Source of the DNA: Anabaena minutissima FACHB-250
GTDB taxonomy: Bacteria > Cyanobacteriota > Cyanobacteriia > Cyanobacteriales > Nostocaceae
DNA: 64,000 nucleotides
Assembly (NCBI RefSeq): GCF_014697125.1
Contig: NZ_JACJRG010000008.1
Coordinates: 1 to 64,000, forward strand
Direction: 5' to 3'
The notes under the pieces were generated by a model. The model searched no databases. It saw nothing but the letters and a program-made list of their open reading frames with translations, and was not told the origin of the DNA. Shown here piece by piece: positions 1-8,804 of the stretch. Both the position numbers and the translations under genes were made by a program. The stretch's first letter is position 1. Each line of letters starts with the position of its first letter.

Positions 1-87
1 CGTAATCAACAAAAAGCCAGTGTTTATTGGGGTTTTAAAACCAAGGATGCACGTCAAAAAATGCAGCGTTTATATCCGAGCATTTAA
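1..87 (+). CDS. C-terminal end of an unidentified protein, possibly a transposase (partial)
   Basis: From base 1 an open frame gives 28 residues ending at a TAA at 85-87 (ends QRLYPSI). The fragment is basic and protein-like (VYWGFKTKDARQKM), and it runs toward the point where the caspase-like gene on the other strand loses its family sequence (about base 112). I infer that this is the 3' end of an insertion-sequence transposase whose right terminus lies at about 88-114. The family cannot be named from so short a piece, and a non-mobile gene remains possible. Confidence 0.35.
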   Translation, partial: RNQQKASVYWGFKTKDARQKMQRLYPSI

Positions 88-447
88 CCTAGCAAAATTT
101 CCTTGGTGGACTACTACGGCTGTGAATGGTAGCAATTTATTGTTTTGTTTTTCAGTTTGGCGAGTCGAAAAGTAAAATTCCCCATTTTCTACTGTCACAC
201 CATGACCAGAAAAGTAGAAAATCACCAAATCATCTTTCTGACGATTACCATACAAATTATAAATTGCCCTTTCCATTTCCTGCCGTGGAGGATTTTTCAG
301 CACAGTGACATATTCCTCCACAAAACAGCCCATATCGGGATTTAGCAAAACTCGCCGCATCGCCTCCACATCGTTGACTGCGTTGGGTAGCGGTGCTAAT
401 CCCGGCTCATATTCACTAATGCCGATTAGTAGTGCTATCCTCGCCAT
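70..447 (-). pseudogene. Caspase-like (peptidase C14) domain protein, 3'-truncated
   Basis: From ATG 447 (start MARIALLIGISEY) the protein shows the N-terminal half of a caspase/metacaspase-like fold: the first strand, a PNAVNDVEAM region and the catalytic His motif (VIFYFSGHG). Family members continue to a strand carrying the catalytic Cys (typically LDCC). Here recognisable sequence stops after LLPFTAV near base 112 and 14 unrelated residues lead to a stop at 70, so the catalytic Cys is absent. The start is one base after the stop of the EACC1 gene, indicating a two-gene unit. Such peptidases act as effectors in NTP-dependent conflict systems. The truncation is probably caused by the mobile element at bases 1 to about 112. 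Confidence 0.75.
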
Positions 448-448
448 T

Positions 449-850
449 TTAGCTGTTTGATGTGCTGTTTGATGTGTTGTTGAGAAATTCTTGGGCTTTT
501 TGATAAGCAAACTCAAATTCTTCCCGGCTGGCGGCTTCTAGGTTGAGTTCTCTACCATCAGGGGCTTTGACTACGAGCTTAATGGGTTTGTTGCCAAACC
601 TATCTCCCAAAAATGTAAATAGATTTTTGATATTAGCGGGGTTAACTTTTGCATTCAACAATCCCAACAAAAAGCCGCCTAACGCTTTGGTGTTCGGGGG
701 TGCGTTTTCGACAGGGACTAAATCTGCATCTTCTACCCCGTCCACTTCTTGTAACTGAGGTAGCAAATTTTGTACTTCTGCTTGCAAATCCTCATCATCT
801 AAGTCTAGTTCAGTGAGTGCGATCGCTACTTGCAAGTTAGTTGTTACCAT
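449..850 (-). CDS. EACC1-type effector-associated protein
   Basis: A 133-residue acidic protein with no signal peptide or membrane segment. An N-terminal acidic half (ELDLDDEDLQAEVQNLLPQL) is followed by a Gly/Leu-rich helix (ALGGFLLGLL) and a beta-rich C-terminus (KPIKLVVKAPDGRELNLEA). This layout, and the position immediately 5' of a caspase-like gene, match the Effector-Associated Constant Component 1 family described for bacterial NTP-dependent conflict systems. In those systems EACC1 accompanies peptidase effectors; its biochemical role is not established. Assignment is by remembered family pattern, not by search. The downstream partner is broken here, so the gene may be a relic. Confidence 0.6.
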   Translation of the reverse strand: MVTTNLQVAIALTELDLDDEDLQAEVQNLLPQLQEVDGVEDADLVPVENAPPNTKALGGFLLGLLNAKVNPANIKNLFTFLGDRFGNKPIKLVVKAPDGRELNLEAASREEFEFAYQKAQEFLNNTSNSTSNS

Positions 851-1018
851 ATAAATCGCTTAAATATAACTATATTCTTTCTAAACGATTGTATCGGTTA
901 TTGAGCAAGTTTAGTTAATATCCGAGGGTTTTGACGGAGAAATGAACCGCAGACACATGATTTGGGTGGAGCTTTTGTCAGGCTCTCGATAGCTTAGTCG
1001 GGTGTGTTAAAGCAACGC

Positions 1019-1048
1019 GTAACGCACCGCGTGATTATGGTGCGTTAC
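1019..1048. repeat. Perfect inverted repeat in the 851-1350 gap
   Basis: GTAACGCACC at 1019-1028 is repeated inverted as GGTGCGTTAC at 1039-1048 around a 10-base loop. GTAACGCA-type palindromes are frequent small dispersed repeats in Nostoc-like genomes. The rest of the 500-base gap (851-1350) is AT-rich and shows no convincing gene; it should hold the divergent promoters of the EACC1 gene and the rhomboid gene. Confidence 0.6.
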
Positions 1049-1350
1049 GGCAATTTATACTGTCGCTCATACTCAAATTCTCACACTGCCGTAACACAAC
1101 GGCAATAAAGCGGGAGGAAAATCCACACCGCTTTTTGCCTCCCCTACTTAATATTTACTTTATAAATAGGCTCTGATAGTGAAAATTTTAGTTTGTTGTG
1201 GCGATCACTATGCAAATATAATCATATTTAATTTTTTGTGTGATTAATTACATAAATGTTTTTCTGGAATTGGTGGTTTTGATAGTGTGGTCATACCTAG
1301 ACTCTTAATTCAAGTTATATTGCAATTATCAACTATTAGGAAAAACACCT

Positions 1351-2022
1351 GTGTTTCCCCTCTACGACGACAACCCGACGCGAATCACCCCGTATTTCAC
1401 TTACGGTTTAATTGGGATGAACGTTTTAGTGTTTCTTCATGAAGTGAGTTTGTCTAATGCCCAGTTGAATTTATTTTTTGATCAATATGCAGTAGTACCT
1501 CAACAGTTAACCACTAATTTAGCTGTGGAGTGGACAACTTTATTTACTTCCCAATTTTTACACGGTGGCTGGTGGCACTTAATTTCAAACATGGTCTTTC
1601 TTTGGGTTTTTGGTAACAATATCGAAGACCGTCTGGGTCATCTGAAATATCTAATTTTTTATTTGGCGTGTGGTGCTTTAGCTGCTGCGTGTCAGTGGTT
1701 TATTGGTATGTACTCCACTATCCCCTCTTTAGGAGCTAGTGGTGCAATTTCGGGGGTACTAGGTGCATATTTGATCCGCTTTCCCCAGGCTAGAGTAACT
1801 ACCTTAATTTTCTTAGGTTTTTTTGTCACTACAATTAGCATTCCGGCAATGATATTGATTGGAGTTTTCTTTATTCAAAATGTGATTTCTGGATTGGCTA
1901 GTTTACAGGCTTCTGCCAATATGAGTGTTGAAACAGGGGGAGTAGCTTATTGGGCGCACATTGGTGGTTTTGTATTTGGCATGATTCTTTCACCTTTATT
2001 TGGAGTATTCAAACGCGATTAA
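1351..2022 (+). CDS. Rhomboid family intramembrane serine protease
   Basis: 223 residues with about six membrane segments. The catalytic dyad is visible: Ser130 in GASG (128-131) and His203 in WAHIGG, with the conserved HLISN motif at 76-80 that supports the oxyanion region. Rhomboids cleave transmembrane helices of substrate proteins inside the bilayer; the substrate is unknown. The start is a GTG preceded by AGG at a suitable distance; no upstream in-frame ATG fits better. It is convergent with the dehydrogenase gene, with only 13 bases between the stops. Confidence 0.9.
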   Translation: MFPLYDDNPTRITPYFTYGLIGMNVLVFLHEVSLSNAQLNLFFDQYAVVPQQLTTNLAVEWTTLFTSQFLHGGWWHLISNMVFLWVFGNNIEDRLGHLKYLIFYLACGALAAACQWFIGMYSTIPSLGASGAISGVLGAYLIRFPQARVTTLIFLGFFVTTISIPAMILIGVFFIQNVISGLASLQASANMSVETGGVAYWAHIGGFVFGMILSPLFGVFKRD

Positions 2023-2035
2023 GCAATTGAGTAAA

Positions 2036-3145
2036 CTAAAATGTCACTACACTACGAATTGACTCCCCTTTGTGCATTAAATCAAAGGCATCATTAATTT
2101 GCTCAATGGGCATGATGTGAGTAATTAAATCGTCAATATTTATCTTGCCATCCATATACCAATCAACGATTTTCGGTACATCTGTACGCCCTCTTGCACC
2201 ACCAAAGGCTGAACCTTTCCACACGCGCCCAGTCACCAGCTGAAATGGACGGGTACTAATTTCTTCCCCCGCACCAGCCACACCAATAACTACACTCACA
2301 CCCCAACCTTTGTGACAGCATTCTAAGGCTTGACGCATGACTTTGACGTTACCAATACACTCAAAGCTGTAATCAGCACCACCTTTAGTTAAATCAACTA
2401 AGTAACTAACTAAATCCCCCTCCACTTCTTGGGGGTTGACAAAATGCGTCATCCCAAATTTTTCTGCTAAAGCCCGCTTGCTGGGGTTAATATCTACCCC
2501 GACAATCATATTCGCCCCCACCATCCGCGCCCCTTGGATGACATTTAAGCCAATACCTCCCAAGCCAAAGACTACTACATTAGCCCCTGGTTCTACCTTG
2601 GCTGTATAAATAACTGCGCCAATACCTGTTGTTACTCCACAACCGATGTAACAAACTTTGTCAAAAGGGGCATCTTCGCGAATTTTAGCTACGGCGATTT
2701 CTGGCAGCACCGTATAGTTAGCAAAGGTAGAAGTACCCATGTAGTGATGAATCATTTGTCCATCAATACTAAAGCGACTAGTACCACTGGGCATGACACC
2801 ACGAGATTGAGTCAGGCGAATTGCTTGGCAGAGGTTGGTTTTAAAGCTGAGACAATATGGACATTGGCGACATTCAGGAGTGTAAAGGGGAATCACATGA
2901 TCTCCTGGCTTGACACTAGTCACACCAGCACCCACTTCTACCACTACTCCAGCCCCTTCATGTCCTAAAATGGCGGGAAATAAACCTTCAGGATCAATGC
3001 CAGACAGGGTATAAGCATCGGTGTGACAAACGCCACTGGCTTTAATTTCAACTAAAACTTCCCCGGCTTGCGGCCCTTCAAGTTGTACAGTTTCAATAGT
3101 TAAAGGCTGACCCGCGCTATAAGCCACTGCTGCTTTAACTTCCAC
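2036..3145 (-). CDS. frmA: S-(hydroxymethyl)glutathione dehydrogenase / class III alcohol dehydrogenase
   Basis: 369 residues, normal length for zinc-dependent class III alcohol dehydrogenase. Catalytic-zinc ligands Cys40 and His62 (GHEGAG) and the four structural-zinc cysteines (Cys92, 95, 98, 106) are present, followed by the NAD-binding GLGGIG segment. It oxidises the glutathione-formaldehyde adduct with NAD+, and may also act on S-nitrosoglutathione; it is a cytosolic detoxification enzyme. The start has a GGAGGG-type ribosome site just upstream (minus strand). No esterase partner (frmB) is adjacent. Confidence 0.92.
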   Translation of the reverse strand: MEVKAAVAYSAGQPLTIETVQLEGPQAGEVLVEIKASGVCHTDAYTLSGIDPEGLFPAILGHEGAGVVVEVGAGVTSVKPGDHVIPLYTPECRQCPYCLSFKTNLCQAIRLTQSRGVMPSGTSRFSIDGQMIHHYMGTSTFANYTVLPEIAVAKIREDAPFDKVCYIGCGVTTGIGAVIYTAKVEPGANVVVFGLGGIGLNVIQGARMVGANMIVGVDINPSKRALAEKFGMTHFVNPQEVEGDLVSYLVDLTKGGADYSFECIGNVKVMRQALECCHKGWGVSVVIGVAGAGEEISTRPFQLVTGRVWKGSAFGGARGRTDVPKIVDWYMDGKINIDDLITHIMPIEQINDAFDLMHKGESIRSVVTF

Positions 3146-3374
3146 GAGTCTACCCTCCTAAAAATTCAAAAAAATCCGATACTAGCCATTATCCTAAAGG
3201 GAAACACGGGTAAGTTGAAGCAATTTTTGATGATCTAGATTTATATCTTAGGGTGGTTGTGAGATTTTTCATAGTCTGTATATGAGTTAACTATGAAATT
3301 GCATTTTGCGGAGAGATTGGTACATTAGTTACAGGCAGTAAACTTGGAAAATCATATCTATAGCACTTCTCGTT

Positions 3375-3545
3375 TGTATGCAATCCACTCTAACCTCTCT
3401 CCAAACCTCTCTCCTACAAGGAGAAGCCACTGCGTTGGGCGGGTTTCCCGACTTGTTCGCGAAGCGTCTCGAAGAGAAGCAAGTGGCGTAGAGGCTTTGA
3501 GGTTTACTCCCCTTCCCTTGTAGGGAAGGGGTTGGGGGTTAGGTC
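3375..3545. repeat. Dispersed Nostoc-type repeat block
   Basis: Upstream of the aminotransferase gene, a block starts with a CTCTCTCC-rich stretch, continues with TTCGCGAAGCGTCTCG-type sequence around 3458-3476, and ends in a hairpin (CCCCTTCCC ... GGGAAGGGG, about 3509-3531) followed by TTGGGGGTTAGG. Related pieces occur elsewhere in the window (57251-57282; 29550-29570; 20057-20085). It overlaps the 5' end of the longest possible reading frame for the aminotransferase, arguing for the later start. The gap 3146-3374 holds nothing recognisable. Confidence 0.6.
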
Positions 3546-3627
3546 TGTATTAGACTCAACTGCAAACCGCTATATCTGCCTGATTGAATTTTTATCCCCT
3601 CAGTTATCTATTAATTTTGTAAAGCGT

Positions 3628-4911
3628 ATGAACCCTGCCCTAACGAAAATTGGCTCTCAAATGTCCAACCTTACAGGTGTACGAGCGATCATGAAGGACA
3701 TTAACGAAACGTTAAAAGCTAGTCGAGGGCAGGAATTAATTAATTTGAGTGCAGGCAACCCGTTGATTTTACCAGAGGTAGAACAGTTGTGGCGGGACTA
3801 CACAGTAGAATTATTAGCTAGTTCAGAGTATGGAGAAGTGGTTTGTCGTTATGGTTCTAGTCAAGGCTATGCACCATTAGTTGAAGCGATCGCTAATGAC
3901 TTTAACAAACGCTACGGTTTAAACTTAACTGAGCGCAATATTTTACTCACCCCCGGTAGTCAAAGCCTCTACTTCTACGCAGCTAATTCTTTTGGTGGCT
4001 ACACTAGCGATGGGCAACTCAAGCGAATCGTCTTACCCCTGAGTCCAGATTATACGGGTTATGGCGGTGTATGTTTGTTTCCTGAAGCTTTACTAGCTTA
4101 CAAGCCTACCCTCGATATAGACGCACCCAACCACCAGTTTAAATATCGCCCTGATTTCAGCCAATTATCGGTGACAGAAAACACCGGTTGTATCATCTTT
4201 TCTCGTCCCTGTAATCCCACAGGTAACGTCATGACAGAAGATGAGGTGAAGAAAATTGCTGCTTTAGCCGCCTCTTATGATGTACCTGTGTTGATTGACT
4301 CCGCCTATGCACCACCATTCCCAGCATTAAACTTTACAGAGATGCAGCCAGTATTTGGCGACAATATCATCCACTGCATGAGTTTATCTAAAGCTGGATT
4401 ACCAGGGGAACGCATCGGCATTGCCATTGGGGATGAAAAATGGATACACGTTTTGGAATGCTTTCAGACAAACTTGTGTATTCATCCGTCGCGCTATGGA
4501 CAGGCGATCGCAGCTCGTGCTATTGAATCTGGTAGTCTGGCAGAAATTTCTGAAAGCGTCATTCGTCCCTTTTACCAAAACAAATTTACTGTTTTGGAAG
4601 ATACCTTAAATACCTCTATGTCCAAGGATTTACCTTGGTTCTTGCATCGTGGCGAGGGGGCTATTTTTGCTTGGTTGTGGTTAAAAGATTTACCGATTAC
4701 CGATTGGGAATTTTATCAAGAACTCAAAAAAGTCGGTGTAATTATTGTTCCTGGTAGTACATTCTTCCCCGGTTTACAAGAAGAATGGCCACACAAACAG
4801 CAATGTTTACGTATTAGCCTCACAGGTAGTAATGAAGAGATAGCCTTGGCGATGCAACTCTTAGCCAAAGTAGCCGAAAAAGTTTATCAAAGTACAGCTG
4901 TTAGCGCGTAG
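3628..4911 (+). CDS. avtA: Valine--pyruvate transaminase-like PLP aminotransferase
   Basis: Fold-type I aminotransferase of 427 residues from ATG 3628 (start MNPALTKIGSQMSNLTG). Visible motifs: INLSAGNP near the N-terminus, SRPCNPTGN, the Asp of the PLP-binding strand (LIDSAYAPPF) and the Schiff-base Lys in SLSKAGLPGERIG. AvtA interconverts valine and pyruvate with 2-oxoisovalerate and alanine. An upstream TTG at 3532 lies inside a dispersed repeat and would add 32 atypical residues, so it was not used. The gene is monocistronic and ends at a clear terminator. Confidence 0.85.
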   Translation: MNPALTKIGSQMSNLTGVRAIMKDINETLKASRGQELINLSAGNPLILPEVEQLWRDYTVELLASSEYGEVVCRYGSSQGYAPLVEAIANDFNKRYGLNLTERNILLTPGSQSLYFYAANSFGGYTSDGQLKRIVLPLSPDYTGYGGVCLFPEALLAYKPTLDIDAPNHQFKYRPDFSQLSVTENTGCIIFSRPCNPTGNVMTEDEVKKIAALAASYDVPVLIDSAYAPPFPALNFTEMQPVFGDNIIHCMSLSKAGLPGERIGIAIGDEKWIHVLECFQTNLCIHPSRYGQAIAARAIESGSLAEISESVIRPFYQNKFTVLEDTLNTSMSKDLPWFLHRGEGAIFAWLWLKDLPITDWEFYQELKKVGVIIVPGSTFFPGLQEEWPHKQQCLRISLTGSNEEIALAMQLLAKVAEKVYQSTAVSA

Positions 4912-4944
4912 TAATTTTAATTGAGAGTTACTGTGCTTAACTAA

Positions 4945-4979
4945 CAGTGGGTCAATGATTATTTGACCCATTGATTTTT
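4945..4979 (+). terminator. Rho-independent terminator of the aminotransferase gene
   Basis: An 11-bp stem (CAGTGGGTCAA at 4945-4955 with TTGACCCATTG at 4963-4973, one G-T pair) with a 7-base loop is followed by ATTTTTG. Confidence 0.75.
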
Positions 4980-5044
4980 GTAGAGACAGCAATTTATCGC
5001 GTCTCTCTAACCGTCAAAATGGGTTTGAGATAGTAGTTGAGTTA

Positions 5045-5704
5045 ATGGTAATGAACCCCGAACAAATAAAAGAGAAGAAAGGAAGGCGGAAAACTGGGAA
5101 GAAGCAAAAACCCAATCCCCAGTCTCCAGTCCCTAGTCCCCAATCCCCCAACCTTGATGATTGGATAGAAATTGGGAAAATCGTTGCCCCACAAGGCTTA
5201 GGTGGAGAGTTGCGGGTTTATCCTGAAACTGACTTTCCTGAACGGTTTCAGGAATCAGGAACACGTTGGTTATTGCATCCAGGCGAGATAGAACCGCAAC
5301 CCATCGAATTATTAACAGGGCGTTATATAGAAGGGAAAAACTTATATGTAATTCAATTGGCTGGTGTAGAAAGTCGTAACGAGGCTGAAGAATTACGCGA
5401 TTGTAGATTATTTGTACCGGCTAGCGATCGCCCCCAATTAGGAGAAGATGAATATCATGTCATCGATTTAATTGGCGTAGAGGTATTTCTGCAAGCCTCT
5501 GGGGAACTGCTGGGTACAGTGGTTAATGTGATTCCGGCTGGAAATGATTTGCTAGAGGTACAGTTACAAAAGTCCCCCACTAGCGAAGAAAAACCCAAGA
5601 CACTTTTAATTCCCTTTGTGAAAGCGATCGCACCTGTGGTAGATTTACCAGCTCGTCGGATTGAAATTACCCCCCCTGTCGGGTTATTAGAACTGGCGAC
5701 TTAA
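5045..5704 (+). CDS. rimM: Ribosome maturation factor RimM
   Basis: 219 residues. The RimM domain begins at about residue 40 ([19 protein letters not shown]) and the C-terminal PRC-barrel follows ([25 protein letters not shown]). RimM assists assembly of the 30S head around S19. The first 39 or so residues are not part of the family: residues 23-35 ([13 protein letters not shown]) are translated from an STRR heptamer block (5111-5150). No start codon lies between the repeat and the domain, so the extension seems to be really translated. ATG 5045 or 5051 may be used. Confidence 0.9.
   Translation: MVMNPEQIKEKKGRRKTGKKQKPNPQSPVPSPQSPNLDDWIEIGKIVAPQGLGGELRVYPETDFPERFQESGTRWLLHPGEIEPQPIELLTGRYIEGKNLYVIQLAGVESRNEAEELRDCRLFVPASDRPQLGEDEYHVIDLIGVEVFLQASGELLGTVVNVIPAGNDLLEVQLQKSPTSEEKPKTLLIPFVKAIAPVVDLPARRIEITPPVGLLELAT
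5111..5150. repeat. STRR heptamer block inside rimM
   Basis: About five to six degenerate copies of the heptamer CCCCAGT/CCCCAAT, read in frame as Pro-Gln-Ser/Asn repeats. The same unit occurs between genes at 35740-35765 and 48125-48170. Confidence 0.8.
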
Positions 5705-5723
5705 TGAATTAAAAATTCAAAAT

Positions 5724-5770
5724 ACCCCTGTCACCTGTTACCTATCACCCGTCACCTGTCACCCGTAACC
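5724..5770. repeat. STRR heptamer block (GTCACCT type)
   Basis: Six or so variants of GTCACCT/C in tandem. The block overlaps the 3' end of the kinase gene on the minus strand and encodes its last residues (VTGDR). Confidence 0.7.
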
Positions 5771-6759
5771 TTCTGCACCTGCTGGGCTGCACTATCCTGT
5801 TGTGATATGACTAATGTAATTCCGGCCACTGCCAATAACCCAATCATTACTAGTCCTAGTATGGAAGTGTGTCTTCTTAATCTCAGGGATGCGATCGCAT
5901 TTTCTAGCATACTAGTAGCACCAGTAACCTGAATGGGTCGTAGTGCAGCTAATGCAGCAGCAGCATTGGGGTAGCGATATTGCCATTTAGGTTCTACCAT
6001 TCGCCTTAACCAACACACAAAACAGGGATTAACTGCTGGAAATTGCTGGAAATCAAAGCGGTAGTTACCGTCAAATAACTTACTAATATTGACAGCATGA
6101 GTTTTGGCCAGTAGATAAATCAGTGTTGAGCCTAAACTATACAAGTCTGAAGCTGGAGTCAGAGTTTGACCTAAGTGTTCCTCTGGTGGCATAAAACCAG
6201 GAGTTCCGCTTACCAAGCTGCTCAGAGCCATTTTTTCACCTTGTATGTGTGCCAAATCAAAATCTACTAGGTAGGTATTTAGTTGCTCATCAACTAAAAT
6301 ATTTTCTGGTTTAATATCCCGATGAATAATTGGATCAACTCGGTGCTGTAAATACACCAAAATTTCTAAAAGTGATACCGCTATTTGCTTAATTGCTTCT
6401 GGATGCCATCTCTTTACTGAACCCAAGGAAGGAGCGTTTTTGTACTCCTGTACTATGTAAAAACCTTTGGATGTGGTAAAAGAATCTATATAACGCGGGA
6501 TGCGGGGATGATTCAGTGTTTGCAGGATTTGCACTTCTCGCTCGTAAGCTGTTATGCCCAGCCAGTCTGCACCTGCATGGGAGAGACTAAATTCTTTAAT
6601 TACTACCTGTTGTTTGAAGTTACGGACACCAGCAAGATAAGTAATGCGTCCCCCTTGCTGGTTGCGTCCCAATTCTCGGATAACTTCATAACCCAAAGCA
6701 GAAAAATCTGGATGTTGAATTAAGGGGATTTTCCCTTGATTACGCACATCAAGCTCCAT
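5752..6759 (-). CDS. Membrane-anchored Ser/Thr protein kinase
   Basis: 335 residues from ATG 6759, which has AGGTGG eight bases upstream; a longer frame to 6795 lacks this. Hanks-type kinase: catalytic Lys55 (VVIKEF), HRDIKPEN at 147-154, Asp166 of the metal-binding motif, APE-like PPEEH. The usual DFG is DFD (166-168), so the Gly is replaced. A single membrane segment near the C-terminus (ILGLVMIGLLAVAGITLVI) leaves a very short tail, so the kinase domain should face the cytoplasm. Substrate unknown. The C-terminal residues derive from an STRR block. Confidence 0.88.
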   Translation of the reverse strand: MELDVRNQGKIPLIQHPDFSALGYEVIRELGRNQQGGRITYLAGVRNFKQQVVIKEFSLSHAGADWLGITAYEREVQILQTLNHPRIPRYIDSFTTSKGFYIVQEYKNAPSLGSVKRWHPEAIKQIAVSLLEILVYLQHRVDPIIHRDIKPENILVDEQLNTYLVDFDLAHIQGEKMALSSLVSGTPGFMPPEEHLGQTLTPASDLYSLGSTLIYLLAKTHAVNISKLFDGNYRFDFQQFPAVNPCFVCWLRRMVEPKWQYRYPNAAAALAALRPIQVTGATSMLENAIASLRLRRHTSILGLVMIGLLAVAGITLVISQQDSAAQQVQKVTGDR

Positions 6760-6848
6760 TAAACACCACCTGAGTTGAATTTTGTCAAGGTGCAATTAAC
6801 AAATTATAAATTCTCACCCAGATTGTTATCTGCCATTCTGCCCTTATG

Positions 6849-6971
6849 GAGTGCTGAGTGCTGAGTGGTGAGTGCTGAGTAGTGAGTGCTGATTAGTGTT
6901 AGCGGTAGCGCGGCGTTTAGCCGGTGCTGAGTAGTGAGTGGTGTTAGCGGGGCGTGAGCAGCGTGCTGAGT
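6849..6971. repeat. STRR (GTGCTGA type) with embedded GTTAGCGGTAGCG element
   Basis: Tandem GTGCTGA/GTAGTGA heptamers flank a non-heptameric insert beginning GTTAGCGGTAGCG (6898-6927), followed by a second shortened copy (6943-6962). The same insert is seen at 16861-16899 (inverted) and 35631-35660. Confidence 0.8.
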
Positions 6972-6998
6972 CAAGAGTTATTAGTCATTAGTTTTTTC

Positions 6999-7050
6999 TA
7001 CTCTGCTCCTCTGCTCCCCTGCTCCCCTGCTCTCCTACCCCTCTGCTTCC
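6999..7050. repeat. STRR block (CTGCTCC type)
   Basis: Tandem CTGCTCC/CCTGCTC variants; the block runs into the 3' end of the hydrolase gene. Confidence 0.7.
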
Positions 7051-7937
7051 CGCGTTAGCCAGTCAACAATCTGGGTATTGACAACATCTGGGACTTCATC
7101 ATGGGGGCAATGACCAGCACCAGGGATAGGCACGATTTTAATATCCTTGCCATTTGCCAGGGCGGTTTCGTAAATCTTCACCCCAGTAATTGGTGTCCAA
7201 GGGTCGTCAGCACCCCAAATCACTAATAGAGGACGTTCTATTTTGGGTAAGAGTTCCTCTGGTGTTGGGCCTGGAGGTGCTGTGAGGATGGAGGCAAATA
7301 CCTGCTGTGCGCCTGGATCGCAAGATGGAGTATAAAGTAAATCAACTAATTCATCAGTAACGGCTGTGCGATCGCGGTAAACTTGGTACAGTGTGCGCCG
7401 AATTTGAGATTTTTGGCGAATGCGGTTAAATACAAATTTACCTGTAATTGGCGATCGCACAACTCGATTAAAAGCTGACATGACAAATCTTAAGGGTGGG
7501 TTCAATTCGTGGGGACGATGACTCAACCCACCAGCCGAGTTAATTAACACACCCCCAGCCGCAATCTCTGGATGTTCTACCAAAACTATCAAACTTAAAA
7601 GTGCGCCGATAGAATTACCAATAAATACGGCCGGTTGTTGAATATGATCTGTCCAAAAATCTTTTAAGAGTTCTACCCAAACTGCTGTACTGTAATCAAT
7701 TAGAGCTTTATCCGAACCACCAAACCCCAAAAGATCCACAGCAAAAACTTGGTAGCCAGCACTCGCTAAAACTGGGATATTCTTACGCCAATGTCCAATG
7801 GAAGCACCAAAGCCATGCACAAGTACCAACGGTTGTCCAGTACCCATGACCGTATATTGAATTTTGTGATTGCGCCAAGTCCAAACCAGTTTTTCAAAAT
7901 TCGCCGTGGTTACTAGCTGCTGGGTCGTTAAAGTCAT
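7035..7937 (-). CDS. Alpha/beta hydrolase
   Basis: 300 residues from ATG 7937 (MTLTTQQLVTT), which has AGGA nine bases upstream; 15 further residues upstream would be possible but lack a site. Alpha/beta-hydrolase fold with the oxyanion HGFGAS motif, nucleophile elbow GNSIGA, acid in WGADDPW and catalytic His in GAGHCPHDE. Members of this cyanobacterial group resemble chlorophyll-related and haloalkane-type hydrolases, but the substrate cannot be deduced. Divergently transcribed from a Uma2 gene. Confidence 0.85.
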   Translation of the reverse strand: MTLTTQQLVTTANFEKLVWTWRNHKIQYTVMGTGQPLVLVHGFGASIGHWRKNIPVLASAGYQVFAVDLLGFGGSDKALIDYSTAVWVELLKDFWTDHIQQPAVFIGNSIGALLSLIVLVEHPEIAAGGVLINSAGGLSHRPHELNPPLRFVMSAFNRVVRSPITGKFVFNRIRQKSQIRRTLYQVYRDRTAVTDELVDLLYTPSCDPGAQQVFASILTAPPGPTPEELLPKIERPLLVIWGADDPWTPITGVKIYETALANGKDIKIVPIPGAGHCPHDEVPDVVNTQIVDWLTREAEG

Positions 7938-8045
7938 TATGAAGATTCCTATACTATTGTTATATATAGTAAATCCTCTCACCTCCTAGCATTCTCATCA
8001 AAATGTTATTTTTAGACTGAGATACTTTTTTATTTGGAAATCCCT

Positions 8046-8684
8046 ATGCCAGCAACTGCTATTAGTCTGCGGTTAGAACCAGGTCAAAAAGTTACTTTAG
8101 AGCCTGTTGCTTGGGGAGAGTTTGAACAGATTCTTGCTAAGTTAGGAGAATCGCGCTCATCTCGAATCGCTTATGCTAATCAGATTTTAGAAATCATGGC
8201 CCCTCTACCTGAGCATGAAAGGTCAAAAGTTTTACTTGCAGACTTAGTAAAAACCTTGCTCAAATTTCAAAAACGCTCATGGGAAACCCTTGGCTCTACT
8301 ACTTTTAAAAGTCAGAGTATGACGGCAGGTATTGAGCCTGACGAATGCTTCTATATCGAAAACTACAGAGCTGTTATCGGTAAAACTCGACTGGATTTGA
8401 CTGTAGATCCCCCACCAGATTTAGCATTAGAAACTGACTTGACCTCTAAAACAGAACTTGATGCTTATGAAGCGTTGAAAGTACCAGAACTGTGGATATA
8501 CAAAAATAGCCACTTAAAAATCTACCTACTGCAACAAGATAAGTATGTTGAATCTCAGACAAGTCAAACTTTTCCTGGTATCACAGTGATAGAGACTATT
8601 CCACTGTTTATGCAGCGAGCTAAAGAAGTTGGTGTGAGCCAGACTTTGACCGAGTTCGATATATTTCTAGCGCAAACACTTTAA
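8046..8684 (+). CDS. Uma2 family protein (DUF820, PD-(D/E)XK-like)
   Basis: 212 residues from ATG 8046, with GGAAA seven bases upstream; the in-frame TTG at 8034 overlaps that site. Shows the Uma2 pattern: a Glu/Asp-rich core with GIEPDECFYIEN and PPDLALETDLTSKT, followed by YEALKVPELWIYK. These proteins have a restriction-endonuclease-like fold and are greatly multiplied in cyanobacteria; activity is unproven. A second member lies at 49092. Confidence 0.85.
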   Translation: MPATAISLRLEPGQKVTLEPVAWGEFEQILAKLGESRSSRIAYANQILEIMAPLPEHERSKVLLADLVKTLLKFQKRSWETLGSTTFKSQSMTAGIEPDECFYIENYRAVIGKTRLDLTVDPPPDLALETDLTSKTELDAYEALKVPELWIYKNSHLKIYLLQQDKYVESQTSQTFPGITVIETIPLFMQRAKEVGVSQTLTEFDIFLAQTL

Positions 8685-8804
8685 AAAACACAGGTGACAG
8701 CCAAGAGGACATAAGAGTTCTGCGCTTAAAAAGCTACAAATTGACGAAATATTGTACTAAAGTTGCTCGAAATGTTAGTTTTATCTTCACACAGGGATTA
8801 ATAG

